A stretch of 64,000 nt of DNA from Filosporella fistucella (lineage: Eukaryota > Ascomycota > Leotiomycetes > Helotiales): positions 3,472,001 through 3,536,000 of the forward strand of contig JAQJZZ010000008.1 of assembly GCA_030077755.1 (NCBI GenBank), given 5' to 3'. How positions within the stretch are numbered: the first letter of the stretch is position 1; each line of letters opens with the position of its first letter. Below are positions 1 to 12,700 of the stretch, in pieces. The notes beneath the pieces were generated by a model that did no database searches, had not been told where the DNA came from, and worked only from the letters and a program-made list of their open reading frames with translations. The translations under genes were made by a program, and so were the position numbers.

Positions 1-766
1 CTCTGGTCAGGCGCACTTTCTATTGCTCGGACTGGAGGTGCTCCAGGGAGAGCTCTGGGTGGACGGATGGCATGATCGAATTGGCGAAGAATCGGGTAGT
101 CAATCTCTTGAGTCTGGTGTCCTGGCTCAAGTGGATTCGTGATTCGCTTCAGGTTGACTGTGACCAAAGTCACCAATTCGAGATGAGAAGTGACTAGCTT
201 GAGATTCGAGGACATTAAATCGGCGTTTGAAGCCCTACAGGGAGTCAACAGCAGCCGGGATGTTTCATGTCATGAAAGACATACCTTATGTCGCGAACTA
301 TATCATTGGTGTCTAATCCCACATCCCACGCAGCGAGCTCAAGGAAGAACTGGAGCTTGATCCGTAGAGCTGCCACAGCCTTCCGTTCCGAGGGCCATCT
401 TACCTTCTGATACAGGGTCACCACTTGCTCTCGTGAAAATGTTGCCTTTTGAATCCAAGTGGAGTGTGACGGATATTTTGCTTTAGTCTTCGGATTAGCT
501 TCTTGTATCAGAGCTATGTGGCTCTTGATGAATGTGGTATATTGAAGCCGTAGGCGTCGATGAGAACGTGCAAGGAGATCATCTTTAGCGAATGCTCCCT
601 TCCTCTTCTCCCAGTCCTCTAGACGACCAAATACGTGGACATATTCGTCGAAGAACTGTGAAGCCTCGTATTGTGCATTCAAAGGGCCATCAGAGACAGA
701 GTGGTAGACTTCCCAGACCACTTTTAATCCGGCTACGATATCACCCACAGACCATCCGAAGCTCAT
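1..766 (-). CDS. Partial fungal protein with an N-terminus of the NACHT/ankyrin/kinase-associated type
   Basis: Two exons are visible, 766-285 and 234-1, and the C-terminus lies beyond the left edge. The 50-nt intron (235-284) starts GTATGT and ends CTGTAG, and the junction keeps the frame as an Arg codon. The start is the ATG at 766; no ATG occurs further upstream in frame. About 238 residues are present. The protein opens MSFGWSVGDIVAGLKVVWEV and continues as a probable helical region with a charged middle (DWEKRKGAF) and a TWIQKATF segment. Such N-termini are common in Pezizomycotina proteins that carry NACHT, ankyrin or kinase domains further on, often linked to non-self recognition. That link is an inference from general resemblance; no effector domain lies inside the window, so function is unassigned. 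Confidence 0.6.
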
Positions 767-2846
767 GTTGAAGGATGAAATAAACAAAAAGAGGGTCTAG
801 CCATGAGCTATATGTGAGAGAAAAAGACGCGGGGATGGAACGGTCAGAGCATCTGAAGGTCCTTGCTGTGAGGTGCAGGTAGGGCTGGAGAGCTTTCGCG
901 AATCGGGATGTATGGCAGCAAGGGTTTGCTATTACTTTTCGACACCCTGCAGGTGTCACAAAGATAGTCAGGGCAGAGAATACAAGAGCTCCGGTCGACT
1001 TTAGTTCTGTTTGTCGAGTAGATTAGCAGTAGAATTCTGAAAGATGATGTATCGTATTGATATTGAGTTTGAGAGCCGGAAGGCTGTTCTGGAATGAGTT
1101 ATTTGTTCCTGGCCAACGCTGAAGGCTGCTAATGCAAATGAGTCGACACGAATCCTTCCATCTGTTTCAATGTCTGCTCCCATTATAATGACGCCCTACC
1201 GGTTTTCAGGCGTGTGGCTGTGGCACTGCTGGAATCCATTGGGTGCAGTCCCTGATTTTCGCAGTTACATTCTGTCACTTGATAGCGGATTTTCAAGCCG
1301 CCCGATTGAGAGGGTTGATGTTGGGTGATGCATTGTGTTGATATAAATTACTTGGGTGAAGTCAGCAAATGAAGACAAGAGGATTGCACACGTTTTCTCG
1401 CTTGGACAATATGGACGATTCAACTCACCTGCCAGCCAATACCGAGATTCGTATCCAAGCCTCACATTACTTGGCTAGTGGTCAGTTCGGGTTACAGTTA
1501 TTCATAAGCATAAGTTGCGCGGTTGGTAGCTGGAAATGTTTTGTGAGGGAGAGGATTTGCCTATGGGAATTGTTGCTGGTCAGGTGTTTGTCACGCTCCG
1601 CATGTAGGTATGTGGAATTGCATAAGCTCCACGGAAGTCTTTGTTGGATAGACCATCACGAACAATAATTCCTGTACTTGGAAACTTTTCACCTATTTGA
1701 AGCCCAGTCTGCATTAGCAACTCACATTGGTAGGTGTATCTATCTGATGTGCCAATCACGTGACAATCATTATCACCGGCTCATCGTTTCTCCGGATTTG
1801 GAGGTCTTTTTGGGAGACTGAGAGATGCAACAGAATATTTGATGAGGCTGATAATTAGCTAAGAGTTCTATTGGAAGAGTCACATACTGCAAATTTTTCG
1901 CCTGTCGATCTGATGGGAAAGGAGTGAAGAGCATCACATGGCTCGCACGAGTTTTACTCATCTACCTCAGATTTTGAGCTAAATTGGCTAGAAAATTCCT
2001 AAATCACATTTTGCATTCATAAGCTCAGGTCAGTCTTTACGTTTGTCTAAGTTTTCCGATTTAAAACATATCCAACGGTCAGCTGATCTTTAGGTACTTG
2101 TACAACCAGGAATTGCAAGTGGAGCCTGACCTGGAGTTGGGACCGAGTTCAACGCCAAGGAAAGCGTCTCGGGTCAAGGCGACTTTTGTGTTTCAGCCTC
2201 TCTCCCATCCAAAAATACCCTTTGCTCTCGTCACTCTTGCTTACCAGCCACCACATACACATCAGATACAAGACAAACAAATCCCATCCGATTCCTCGGT
2301 TTCGCATTCACAGCCAGAAGTCTAAGTCAAATTAAGACCATCCCTTGACTCAGCATATCTCCTATACACAACCTCCAAAACTTATTGTGGAGGTTGGAAT
2401 TAAGTGCACCGCTCCTCCGTAACGTTACGCAAGTGGGCTTGTGAGGTCAGAAAGTCAAAATTCGTTGGTCGACTATCTCCTAGTACGGAAAGGGCTGCAT
2501 ATCACCCGAGTACAAGTACAAAAACTACAGGTCAAGCTACATTCACAGAAATGCCGACGGTTTGACTTTTGGTTGGCAGAGCCTACTCGCACAAAAATTG
2601 TCATTCCAATCACCGTCACTATTCGAAAGCTGACCGACAGGCGTGGGCGAACTCCCGCACTCAGCCTCCACTCGTACCTGAATCCGAACCCCACCCAATT
2701 ATTATTCACGATCGACTGCTGTGCTACTTTGTGCTGAATATTATTTTGTTCATACTGGTCATAGATATATAGCTTAGATCTCTCCTCTCTGCATACTTTT
2801 CATTCTACATCCTCATCAGCTTCAGCACTTTACAACTACACACACA
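767..2846. other. Intergenic, 2.1 kb, divergent promoter region
   Basis: I see no convincing coding here; the open frames are under 100 codons and match nothing I know. The last 90 bases before the hexosaminidase start hold a TATA-like run (gatatatag near 2764) followed by a pyrimidine-rich leader and CACACACA just before the ATG, which looks like a core promoter. Confidence 0.55.
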
Positions 2847-4692
2847 ATGTTTTCTCCTATTCTCCTAATATTTGTTCTTGTCTCTCAAGTCCTAGCCGTA
2901 TGGCCTGCCCCTCAGTCATTTAAGAATGGCACTTCTGTTTTGTGGATTTCGAAGGATGTTGATATTACCTACAATGGTGGAAGCGTACGGAGTTCCCCCT
3001 CTCATGATTTCCTTTTGCATGTAAATACTGAACAGGTTTTTGATGGACAGTTGCCTTCATATGTTACCGAGAACGTAACCCTCAGCAGTTCTGCTATCGT
3101 ACAGTCGGCCATAGCTCGGGCGAAGCAAACTTTATTCCACCAGAATCTGGTACCATGGAAGTTGGTGCCTCGAAACCAACTCTGGAATTTTGAACCGGAT
3201 AAGAAGGCCAAGAAGACTTACATTAAGAAGCTTGAAATTACGCAAACCGGCATCGATAACTCCTCCACCTTTACTCCTCTAGCTGGACAGGTTGACGAGT
3301 CTTACAACCTTACGATCGGAGTTGATGGAGCGGCCAAACTGTCTGCTGTCTCTTCGACAGGAGTACTCCATGGACTCCAAACATTTGTTCAACTCTTCTA
3401 CCAACCATCCTCTGGAGGCAGTACAATGTACACCAAGCTAGCACCCATCGAAATCATCGATGCACCAAAATTCTCCCACCGAGGATTGAATATGGATGTC
3501 GCTCGCAACTGGTACCCCGTGAATGATATCCTCCGTACCATCGACGCACTGGCAATGAATAAATTCAACCGTCTTCACATTCATATGACTGATTCACAGT
3601 CATGGCCACTTGATGTCCCAGCTCTCCCGGAATTGTCAAAGGCAGGTGCTTATCAAACCGGATTATCTTACAGTCCAGCCGATTTCACTAGAATTCAGAC
3701 GTATGCTATCGAGCGTGGTATCGAAGTCATCGTTGAATTCGATATGCCAGGCCACACCACCTCTATCGGTCTCTCGCATCCTGAATTGATTACCGGTTTC
3801 GATGCTCAACCTTGGAGCACATATTGTGCAGAACCACCTTGCGGATCTCTCAAGTTGAATTCCACTGACGTGTACAAATTCCTTGATACACTGCTTGCAG
3901 ATGTCCTACCACGTGTGAAGCCATATTCAGGATACTTCCATACCGGCGGCGATGAAGTCAATGCGCAAGTCTATCTCCTTGACGAGACGGTCAAGTCGAA
4001 TCTCTCAGAGGTCCTTCAACCACTGATGCAGAAATTTGTCGATCGTAATCATAATCAAGTGCGGAAAGCGGGACTCACACCTATCGTGTGGGAAGAAATG
4101 GCTCTAGATTGGAATATAACTCTCGGAAAGGACGTCCTTGTTCAGACATGGTTGAAAGATGAGTCTGTAGCTGCAGTGACTGCTAAGGGCCTCAAGGCAT
4201 TAGCAGGGAATTATAATTTCTGGGTATGTTCTCCTTTTCTATAATGCCCGTCAAAGGTTAACAAATATACAGTACCTCGACTGTGGCAAAGGGCAATGGC
4301 TCGATTTTGCAGAGGGAGAATCATTCCAGAAATACTATCCTTTCAACGACTACTGTTCACCCAGCAAGAACTGGCGCTTAGTCTACTCATACGACCCTCT
4401 CGCCGGTGTCCCAGCCGATCAAACCCATCTCGTTGTAGGCGGTGAAGTACATATCTGGTCTGAGCAGACCGATCCAGTCAATCTGGATGATATGGTATGG
4501 CCCCGAGCGAGCGCAGCAGGTGAAGTCCTGTGGTCGGGTAGACACGATGCAGATGGGAAGAATAGAACCCAATTTGATGCTAGTCCCAGGCTTGCGGAGA
4601 TGCGAGAGAGGATGGTGAATAGAGGGATTAGAGTAGGGCCTGTACAGATGGTTTTCTGTACACAAGCGAATGCGACGGAGTGTGCGTTGTGA
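2847..4692 (+). CDS. Secreted beta-N-acetylhexosaminidase (GH20)
   Basis: Exons 2847-4223 and 4273-4692 flank a 49-nt GTATGT...ACAG intron and give 598 residues, the usual length for fungal GH20 chitobiases. Residues 1-18 form a signal peptide ending in LA before VWPAPQ. The N-terminal GH20b-like domain is followed by the catalytic barrel (HRGLNMDVARNWYP near residue 214). The catalytic pair Asp369-Glu370 sits in HTGGDEVN, and the late conserved WSEQTDP and PRASAAGEVLW motifs are in exon 2. Family enzymes remove terminal GlcNAc from chitobiose and chito-oligomers by substrate-assisted catalysis, outside the cell. A TATA-like element lies about 80 nt upstream. Several N-X-S/T sequons fit a secreted glycoprotein. 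The gene looks intact. Confidence 0.95.
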
Positions 4693-5089
4693 TGCTCTTA
4701 TGAGTATTCACATTGATTATGTTGTCTTTTCTGCATTGCGGGCTGGAGTCATGGTGTTAATTGTATGGATCCGATTGGATCGTGGCGTAAAGGGTGGATA
4801 AAGGGTAGACAGGTATTAATGTCTAAAAATCTGCATTTTCGATATCTATTTCATTACCTAGGTATACTTTTGCGTCTCGTACCAAGCTTATACTACGGTC
4901 ACTGGGGAAATAATTGTAAATTTGTTCCTAGCGGCTTCTCCATTACCAAGGTATCTTAACAAATCAGGAAACTGGATTCAACCAAGCATTACTCGATTAA
5001 GTATAAAATATTTTAGTAGCTGTTACATTTATTACCCTGGTATACTATGTAGGAGTATCCTCGTCTTTTCATCGAATCTCCTGATTTAT

Positions 5090-5111
5090 ACCTTACCTTA
5101 CCTTACCTTAT
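5090..5111. repeat. Pentanucleotide microsatellite (ACCTT)4
   Basis: Four exact tandem copies of ACCTT are read directly in the sequence, in the promoter side of the P450 gene. Confidence 0.8.
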
Positions 5112-5515
5112 TATGTATTTCATTTTATCCTCGCGACCTGCATTTCCTCACTCAATACCACCACACCACTTCCACTTCCATTCCCACTGCAGCCAAGTCC
5201 GCATTCAGTGCTCGGCAGGTCTGTTGGGTGTCCCCGCAAATTACCCCACACTCGCATCGCAAGGAAAACATGTGAAGCAACAAACAAGCTCGGCCCACTC
5301 ACAACCAATCAGAAGCCCACAATTACTTCCAAGACCCGCCCGTTGACAGTTTCAGGTCATTTCGCCGGGACTAGGTCGACTACATGACATGGTCTGCTAG
5401 GAACTCTGGAAGATCGGTGCTTAGAACTTGCGACAAGGCTCAATATTTGACCGATTGCTGTATACAAATACTGCGGTTTCCAATGTCTGTGCTTCATGAT
5501 GTTTTGTTCATTTTG

Positions 5516-5532
5516 GAGAGAGAGAGAGAGAG
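5516..5532. repeat. GA dinucleotide tract upstream of the P450
   Basis: An uninterrupted GA run ends about 60 nt before the P450 start codon. Such GA tracts are common in fungal promoters and leaders. Confidence 0.8.
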
Positions 5533-5592
5533 GGAAGTCATCTCTTTTCTTGGCACTTATAACAACGAGGATAAAAAAGTAGGACAGAAATC

Positions 5593-7380
5593 ATGATTGA
5601 AGATATTCTCGAGCGTGTGTCGTTGAAGACTTTGGCTGTAGGTGTACTTGGTATTTGGGGTGTACTCACTATTGCACGATGGATCAACACAGAGCTTCAG
5701 ATCCGTTCTCTAGGAGGTCATGCAAAGAGAATCCCAACTTGGCTTCCACTTGGTATATCTCCTCAACATCTCTCTATCGCACTCTTTTACGCTATTTCTA
5801 CATCCCACCTAACATCCCGTAGATCTCGACCTCATAGCCCGCGCCATAAACGCAACCATCCACCACCAAAACCTCGAGCACTGGACCCGCTGGTTCACAA
5901 CCCCAAAAGGAATGCTCTACACCGTCGAAGCCGCCCCCGCAGGCCGCAGGTGCATCTTCACCGCCGACCCGGAGAACATAAAAGCCATTCTCGCCACCCA
6001 ATTCGGGGATTACGGCAAAGGGGCTCCTTTCCACGCCGAATGGCAAGACTTTCTAGGAGATAGTATCTTTGTTACTGATCTCGATCAATGGCATGCTAGT
6101 CGGCAACTCATCAGACCTCAGTTCATCAAAGATCGGGTCTCGGATTTGCAGGTGTTTGAGGAACATGTGCAGATTTTGATGAGGCAGATTGAGGTTGAAA
6201 GGGAGAAGGGAGATGGAATGTTGGATATAAGTGATTTGTTCTTTAGGTATACGCTTGATGCTGCGACGCATTTCTTGTTAGGGGGCAGTGTGGGAAGTTT
6301 GGAGACGCCGGAACAGGAGTTTGCGGAGGCGTTTGGGGAGGCGCAGAGGGTACAGAATATTATTGCTAGGGCTGGGTTAGTTTCCTCTCCCTTTCCCTCT
6401 TCCTTTCTTATCCTTGAACTCAGTATTGAAAATTACAATCAAACTAACCCTCCCGAAAACAGACCACTCAACCCCCTCGTGCCCCGAAAATCCTTCTTCA
6501 AAGCCATAAAAGTAATCGATAACTTCGTCAACCCCTTCATCGAACAAGCTCTCCACCTCTCCCCAGAAGAACTAGCCACCAAGACCAAGTCCGAAGAAGG
6601 ATACACTTTTCTCCATGCTCTAGCATCATTTACACGTGATAGAAAGGTATTAAGAGATCAGCTTGTAGCTGTCCTGTTAGCAGGGAGAGATACCACTGCT
6701 GCGACTCTATCATGGACGTTCTATGAATTGGCTAGACATCCGGAGGTGGTTAGGAAGTTGAGAGAGGAGATTATTGAGACAGTGGGATTGGAGAGGGCGC
6801 CTTCTTATGGGGATTTGAAGGGGATGAAGTATTTACAGGTATGTAATTCTTCTTTTATCTGTCTATCTACAGCTCCCATCATCTCTACATACATATAAGA
6901 CATAAACAAACTAACCAACCACCCCAGAACACCATCTCCGAAACCCTCCGCCTCTACCCCGTCGTCCCCTTCAACGTGCGCCTCGCTCTAAAAGACACCA
7001 CTCTCCCCCGCGGCGGCGGCGCAGACGGTCTCTCCCCCATCGGCATTCTAAAAGACACACCAATCGGCTATTCCACGCTCGTAATGCAGCGGCGTCCCGA
7101 CCTTACCCCCAATAGTCTAGAATTCAATCCCGATCGCTGGACGAAATGGCAGCCGAAACCATGGCAGTATATCCCGTTCAATGGAGGCCCGAGAATATGT
7201 ATCGGGCAGCAGTTTGCACTTACTGAGATGGGGTACACGATTGTGAGGTTATTACAGAGGTTTGAGAGTGTTGAGGAGGGGATGAAGGGTATTGATGGGG
7301 GGAAACCGTGTTTGAAGGCCGAGATTGTGCTGCAGCCGGGTCAGGGAGTTAAGGTGGGCTTTGGGGGAGGGAAGAGTTAG
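5593..7380 (+). CDS. Cytochrome P450, CYP52-like (fatty acid / alkane hydroxylase type)
   Basis: Four exons (5593-5752, 5823-6375, 6463-6838, 6928-7380) join in frame to 513 residues. A membrane anchor spans about residues 12-27 (TLAVGVLGIWGVLTIA). The oxygen-binding I-helix motif AGRDTT is at 311-316, the K-helix ExxR is Glu368-Arg371 (ETLR), and the haem-binding FNGGPRICIG has its cysteine ligand at 454. NVRLALKDTTLPRGGG and the spacing of these motifs resemble the CYP52 and related clans, which omega-hydroxylate alkanes or fatty acids at the ER. That substrate class is family knowledge, not shown here. The introns are 70, 87 and 89 nt with standard ends. No partner biosynthetic genes are adjacent, so it is probably a stand-alone enzyme. 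Confidence 0.92.
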
Positions 7381-8272
7381 GGAATGAAATCGGGAATGAA
7401 ATGTTTCTTTCGAATCTATATCTGTATACCTTATCCATTTATATGATTCCCACTAGGATGAATGGATAACTTAGCACAACCTTTTGCCTCCCAAACTTTC
7501 ACACAACTCCAACTATCGCTATTCATTACAAAGATCAAGATCGATAGTATAAGCTCTGTGAAAGTCGGCCCGGTATCCCAGATAAGGCATATCTTGAATA
7601 TAGAGTAACCTTTAGACGTAGGAATATCGAGGATATCCGTTACAAACTTACCTAAGGATAACTTCTACTGTCTGTACTTCAACTTGTACAACTAGAAGGA
7701 AAGTTGATAATAAAGATGATGATTACTATAATTATGGTTCCCTCGTATGGACAGGATGTTCCTAAAACTAAATAGGTAAGTTACTTAATTTTAAAGCTCA
7801 AAATGCTGAGAAAGGGACTTTCTAGTAATTTGTTTGTGCAGTTGCAGCATATTGTGACACACATGCGACACAGCATGATTCCATACTTTCATCTTTGTGT
7901 GATTTAGATTCCCTGTACCTACTTATTAATATCTATACTCTATACAAACACATAGTCCATGTGATTATATATATATTTAAAATCACTTGCTCACAACCCT
8001 CAATCCGCCAGACCTACCTGATAGCGAGGTCCTCCCTTCCACCACCACCACCACCACCATCACACTCCTACACCCATTTATTCGCCTCGCTTAACTCCCT
8101 CTCCACCCCACATTCCTAATACTGTAAAGAGTGTTCCAGCAGCTCGGCCACAATAACCAACCAACCCACTATACCACACAAAACCGAAATTTCCCCTTCT
8201 GCCGACACCACCTATGGCATATATCTTCATCTTCCTAAATAACGGCGCTCCACTCACAACACATACCTGCTC
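7381..8272. other. Intergenic between P450 and tRNA-Lys
   Basis: AT-rich sequence without a recognisable gene. A CCA trinucleotide run occurs near 8039-8060. Confidence 0.6.
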
Positions 8273-8362
8273 GCCCGGGTAGCTCAATCGGTAGAGCGTG
8301 TGGCTCTTAGTTACAGAAAACAACAAACCTCAAGGTCGTGGGTTCGAGCCCCACCTCGGGCT
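8273..8362 (+). tRNA. tRNA-Lys (anticodon CTT) with a 17-nt intron
   Basis: The acceptor stem GCCCGGG pairs with CTCGGGC (8355-8361), with T8362 as discriminator. The D-arm AGCTCAATCGGTAGAGC and the T-arm GTGGG-TTCGAGC-CCCAC are canonical. The anticodon CTT is 8306-8308, and a 17-nt intron (8310-8326) interrupts after position 37, the standard nuclear tRNA intron site. Removing it restores the loop CTCTTAA. The anticodon stem TGTGG/CCTCA carries a T-T opposition at the 29-41 pair, where a usual Lys tRNA has an A-T. The gene is followed by a long T tract that would terminate Pol III. Confidence 0.93.
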
Positions 8363-8381
8363 CAATTCCCGTGTTATAAGC

Positions 8382-8383
<2 letters not shown>

Positions 8384-8412
<29 letters not shown>
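8384..8412 (+). terminator. Pol III terminator: 29-base T tract after tRNA-Lys
   Basis: A run of 29 T residues starts 22 nt after the tRNA 3' end. Four or more T residues suffice for Pol III termination, so this tract is much longer than needed and probably length-polymorphic. Confidence 0.8.
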
Positions 8413-9790
8413 GGTTGGATCAACAGGTGGGTAGAGAAATGAGAGGGGAGCGGAGTTGAAGGAAGAGAAGGCTTGGGGTTTTTTTCTTTCGGGGTTAAAG
8501 AGAGAGATGGGAAGGGAAATTTTAAGCGAGTCTTGTGGATGTGGATGTGGATCTGCTTTATGGGCTGATTATTATTATAACTATTATTGAGTTATTTCAA
8601 AGGTATAGCTAAATGCACCTTCACCTACCTATATACTCCCTTCGCAATACTTACCTATCTACCTATCTCATACCTCTTCACCCTCTCTCTCCCCTTCAAA
8701 CGCCCATCTCAAACCAACCTAATAATCTCACCCTCGGCATCTCTCCCTCCTCTCCCCACACCACGAGAAACAACAAACTTCACTCCTTCCATTTCCTCCA
8801 TCTAGACCAACCTCACTCAGCTCCTCCTTTTTCATCTTCTCTCCCTATCCAGGCTCTCGCTTTAAATCCGCTGCGCTTTCGATAGTTTAATGTTGCTCCA
8901 TGCCGTTTGCGTAATTTCCACGTTTGGCGAGTGCCAAGGATATTGGATAGGCCGTTTTTGTGCAGATTTTGTGAATTGCTGAAGGGTGTGTCCGTTGAGG
9001 GGTTTGGTAATTCTTCAAACTTTTACTTTGGAACTTGAAATATTATACTTTGCTTGTGAATTATTTCTGTGCTTTGCAGATGATTTCTGGACTGTTGGAA
9101 TTAATTGAGTCGTGAGGAGCTGAAGTTGATGTTTTTCCGTCGAGAAAATTTATTTCAAAGATCCATCTTGGAGTCATGAACAATTTTCCTATTATTACAC
9201 ACTTCGCTAATTCTCTCCGGAGCTTCACAATATTCATCCCGTCCAAGTGAAGGGATTTTCAAACGACATACGATGTCGATATCCCATGATGATTTTGGGC
9301 GGTTCTGGGCTTTCAGGCTTCGGTTGTGGCTGGCTAGATTTCGCCGCATTGGAAACGTCAAACCCAACACGGTTGAAAGCTAAAGGCCTCGGACAACAGA
9401 TCAAAGAATTCTACGAGTGTAGACCAGTCACGGACTGTACATTCGGCCGAAAATAGGTAGAAGGTCTCACCTTTTGAAAGTACATCAACGGAGCGCCCGC
9501 AGCAAGCTGCTGTCGTAAAGGCGTTCTGGGGAATTGCTAGGGTGTGCAGCTGCTCGGAAACGCCACAGTCCATTTGGAGACCCTGAATTGTTAACGATTC
9601 TGAAATATTGAGCAAACCGATAATCAGATGCGGTTGAAAGGGGCTATCTAATCATGATGATCAAGGTTACACAGTCTATATCAAGGTGTAGTCCACCGTT
9701 GATAATTTGGTCTTTAGAGTAAAGTACAAGAATTTGTTTACTTTGCTTTCTTGAGATCCTCAGTGGAGTTCTCATTCAATTCTTTACAAG
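8413..9790. other. Intergenic, 1.4 kb
   Basis: Pyrimidine-rich sequence around 8620-8870 gives short open frames on the + strand that look compositional. A GTGGAT triple repeat lies near 8533. A minus-strand open frame near 9358-9615 has no recognised homology. I call no gene. Confidence 0.5.
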
Positions 9791-12700
9791 ATGCGTTTTT
9801 CATCTCTTGTTTCTGTGCTCAGCACATCCACTGTCGTTACTGCCGCTACTTCTATAATTTGTGTAAGTTCCGCCTTACAATGTCGTTACCCTGCGTGTCA
9901 TACTAATAATCTCCAGTACGAAGATAATTGCTTCAGACGTATGCAAAACAATCCAGCTAGTGTTTCTGCATTCTGTCCAACCTATACCACCGCCTCGAAC
10001 ACTGCACCTACTGCACTTCCATCATGGATCTCATCTGTTTGTGGCGGATTGCCTGCACGAGTAACTTCTGCTTGCATTTGTCAATACCCACAAACTATAA
10101 CGACAAGCTCGATTGCTTCCACATCGGTACCATCATCAACTGCTTCGAGTTTCTTAGTCCCAGCCAATTCCTCGACTGTATCAACGTCTTCAAGCTCCAG
10201 TTTCGTTACTTCAACTTCATCGTCGTTCATCACAAGCTCCACATTGGCCTCGAACTCTTCCGCGACGTCAACAACATCGTCTTCCTCAATAACTTCCTCG
10301 GCTTCCTTGACAAGTGATTCAAGCTCCGTTGTCTCATCATCGAGCACTGCTACAATTACAACTGCTCCTGTTATTACAACTCGCCCAGTGTGCAACAAAG
10401 ACAATTGCAACAACCAGATTTTCAACACTATCAATACTGCACGAGCCAGCGATTTCTGCAAGACATACACGACCTCTATCAATACGAATACAGCAGCTAT
10501 TCCAACATATCTTGCCAATTGCAAGCAGGATGTGGCAAGAGTCAGTTTGGCATGTACTTGTCTGCTTTGGCCGACCACATCTTCGGTCTCCAGCTCAGTC
10601 ATCTCCACTCTGATTACTTCTGCTTCTTCAGTCTCAAGTAGCGTGTCGAGCAGCGCTACACCATCGCCAACGGAAGCTGCTTGTGCTGCAGATGCAAACC
10701 CAGCAGGCCGTGTAGACGTACTTCCTTCTGCCAACCCGACTTTGGATCGTACATCATTTGTCAACCTTCGACCATCGAAATTTGCCACATTGTACTACTC
10801 TGAAGCTGCTCCGGGCACGCAGGTCCTTGCTCTAGAATATGACATGGACTTCCCGCAAGTTACATTGGAAGATTCATCATTGCTGACCTCGATCAAATGT
10901 TCTGCCAATTCGATACAATTATCTGTGACGGATGCAATGGCATATCGAACAATATCAGCTTGGCCTCAGTCAGATCTCGTTCTGATCACCAACTCAGCCG
11001 GATGTAATCCTACCAACCAGCGTGGTGTGTATATGGTTACATCCTCAACCTTGGATGCTACTACCCAAACAATCACACTTCAAGTGACAACCAAGACGTG
11101 GAAAGATGTTGCATATACCATGGAGATTCGATATGGTCAAGCTATGGCAAGTGTAGGCGCCACCGCACCTTTCACATCTTCATGTACAGAAGCCTACCAC
11201 TCTGCTACCGCTACATCTGCATCGAGTACATCATCGGCCACTCCATCTTCCGGAGATGTAACTTACGATAGCCTTACTGCAGAGCAGAAAGCTGTCGTCG
11301 CATTCCTTGTCGCAAAGCTAAAGTTCAACGCTGACGGTAATATTATTGGCTCAATGCCCGGAGGAGCCAAGACTGATGTGCCCGTCACAACGCCGACCTC
11401 ATATGACCCGGACAATGCTGCACTTCAGAAGGAACTCGAGGATGAACTTCAAAAGGATGGGATGAGCTCTCCTGCGAAACTTTTCGCTCAGGCTGCAAAC
11501 AATCTCGCTGGATATTGTGACGCAACTGGAAACTATGTTCCACCAACCAAGCGCAGTGAGTCTGGTCTCGAGACACCCGGCTTCAGTCGTGTCCGCCGCG
11601 GTCTCGTCAGACGCGGAGATGATGATGATCCAACATTCTGGAAGTATTTGTGGGAAATTGGCTGCAACGAGATTTTCCAAGCTCTTCTTGGCATCTTCTC
11701 TGAAGGTGCCAGCGCAATTGATGAGCTTATTTGTGCTTTGAAAGAGCTTTACGATACCGTCGAAGAAGCCTACAAGCAGAGAGATGCAATCAAGTGTGTT
11801 TTCAATGGATGTTATCTCGACTTACCACCAACGACAATCTACGACTTCACATATTCATGGAAGGTTGACTTTAATGCTCTCAAGGATACCAAAGTCGTAT
11901 GGGATGGTGCAGGAAACTCAGTAACCTGCATTGACTGTTCGGTCCACGTCACGGAAGTCAAATTTATCGGAAACTTGAAAATCATTTTGAAGACATCCGA
12001 GATTGTTGATGCATACATGACGACTAGCATGTCTGCGAAGACCAACATGCTCATGAGCTTCAATGCTGTTGGAAAATTTGCATACAACTGGGTCTATGCT
12101 ATGTCAACGGGTGACTTTTCACCAGTCTATGTCCCAGGAGTTTTCACAATCACGTAAGCATCAAGCGTCTAAATTATCATCCAATACTAACATCCCTCAG
12201 ACCCAGCATGATCTACAGTATTGGTGTGGATTTCTCTACTGATGCTGCAGTTGATTTCATCGCTGGAGGAAATGTCAACTTGAACCAAGCAACGTAAGAC
12301 ATTCTATTTACCATCATGACTTCATTGCTAACTTTAGATTAGGGCTCAATTGAACTTCAAGAAGAAAACTGCGGACTCTTTCGCCGGCTGGAATCCTGAT
12401 GTCAGTCTGATATATCCAACAATCTCCAAGAACGCCAAGGTCAAGTTCATCCCACTCGCAAGGTCAGCATTGAAGATCACTGTCAAAGTCCTGGGCTCCG
12501 AATATACCCCGCCTGCCGTATTCACACAAGAAACTCTACTTGGCTTCGAAGGAGAAGTTTCGGCTGTTGCAAATGGCTGTCCAGCCGATACATTGAAGTT
12601 GACTTCATACTACAACTCTAAGAATTCCCTGCTTTGGACTTCCACTCCACAACTCCTCGGGCCGGAGAAACGACAAGTTGGAGCAACATCATGCTTTTCT

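Larger units (their letters stand above)
4693..5592. other. Intergenic, 0.9 kb
   Basis: No coding is recognised. It holds a short (CTTAC)n run near 5090-5111 and a GA tract at 5516-5532 just upstream of the P450 start. Confidence 0.6.

Noticed and set aside
8613..8885. Two overlapping plus-strand frames of 72 and 90 codons
   Set aside because: Both arise from a C/T-rich tract that avoids stops in several frames.
10081..10788. 235-codon open frame on the minus strand
   Set aside because: It is antisense to the Ser/Thr-rich stalk of the secreted protein; its Glu/Val-rich composition is the mirror of TCN/ACN codons, so it is a shadow.
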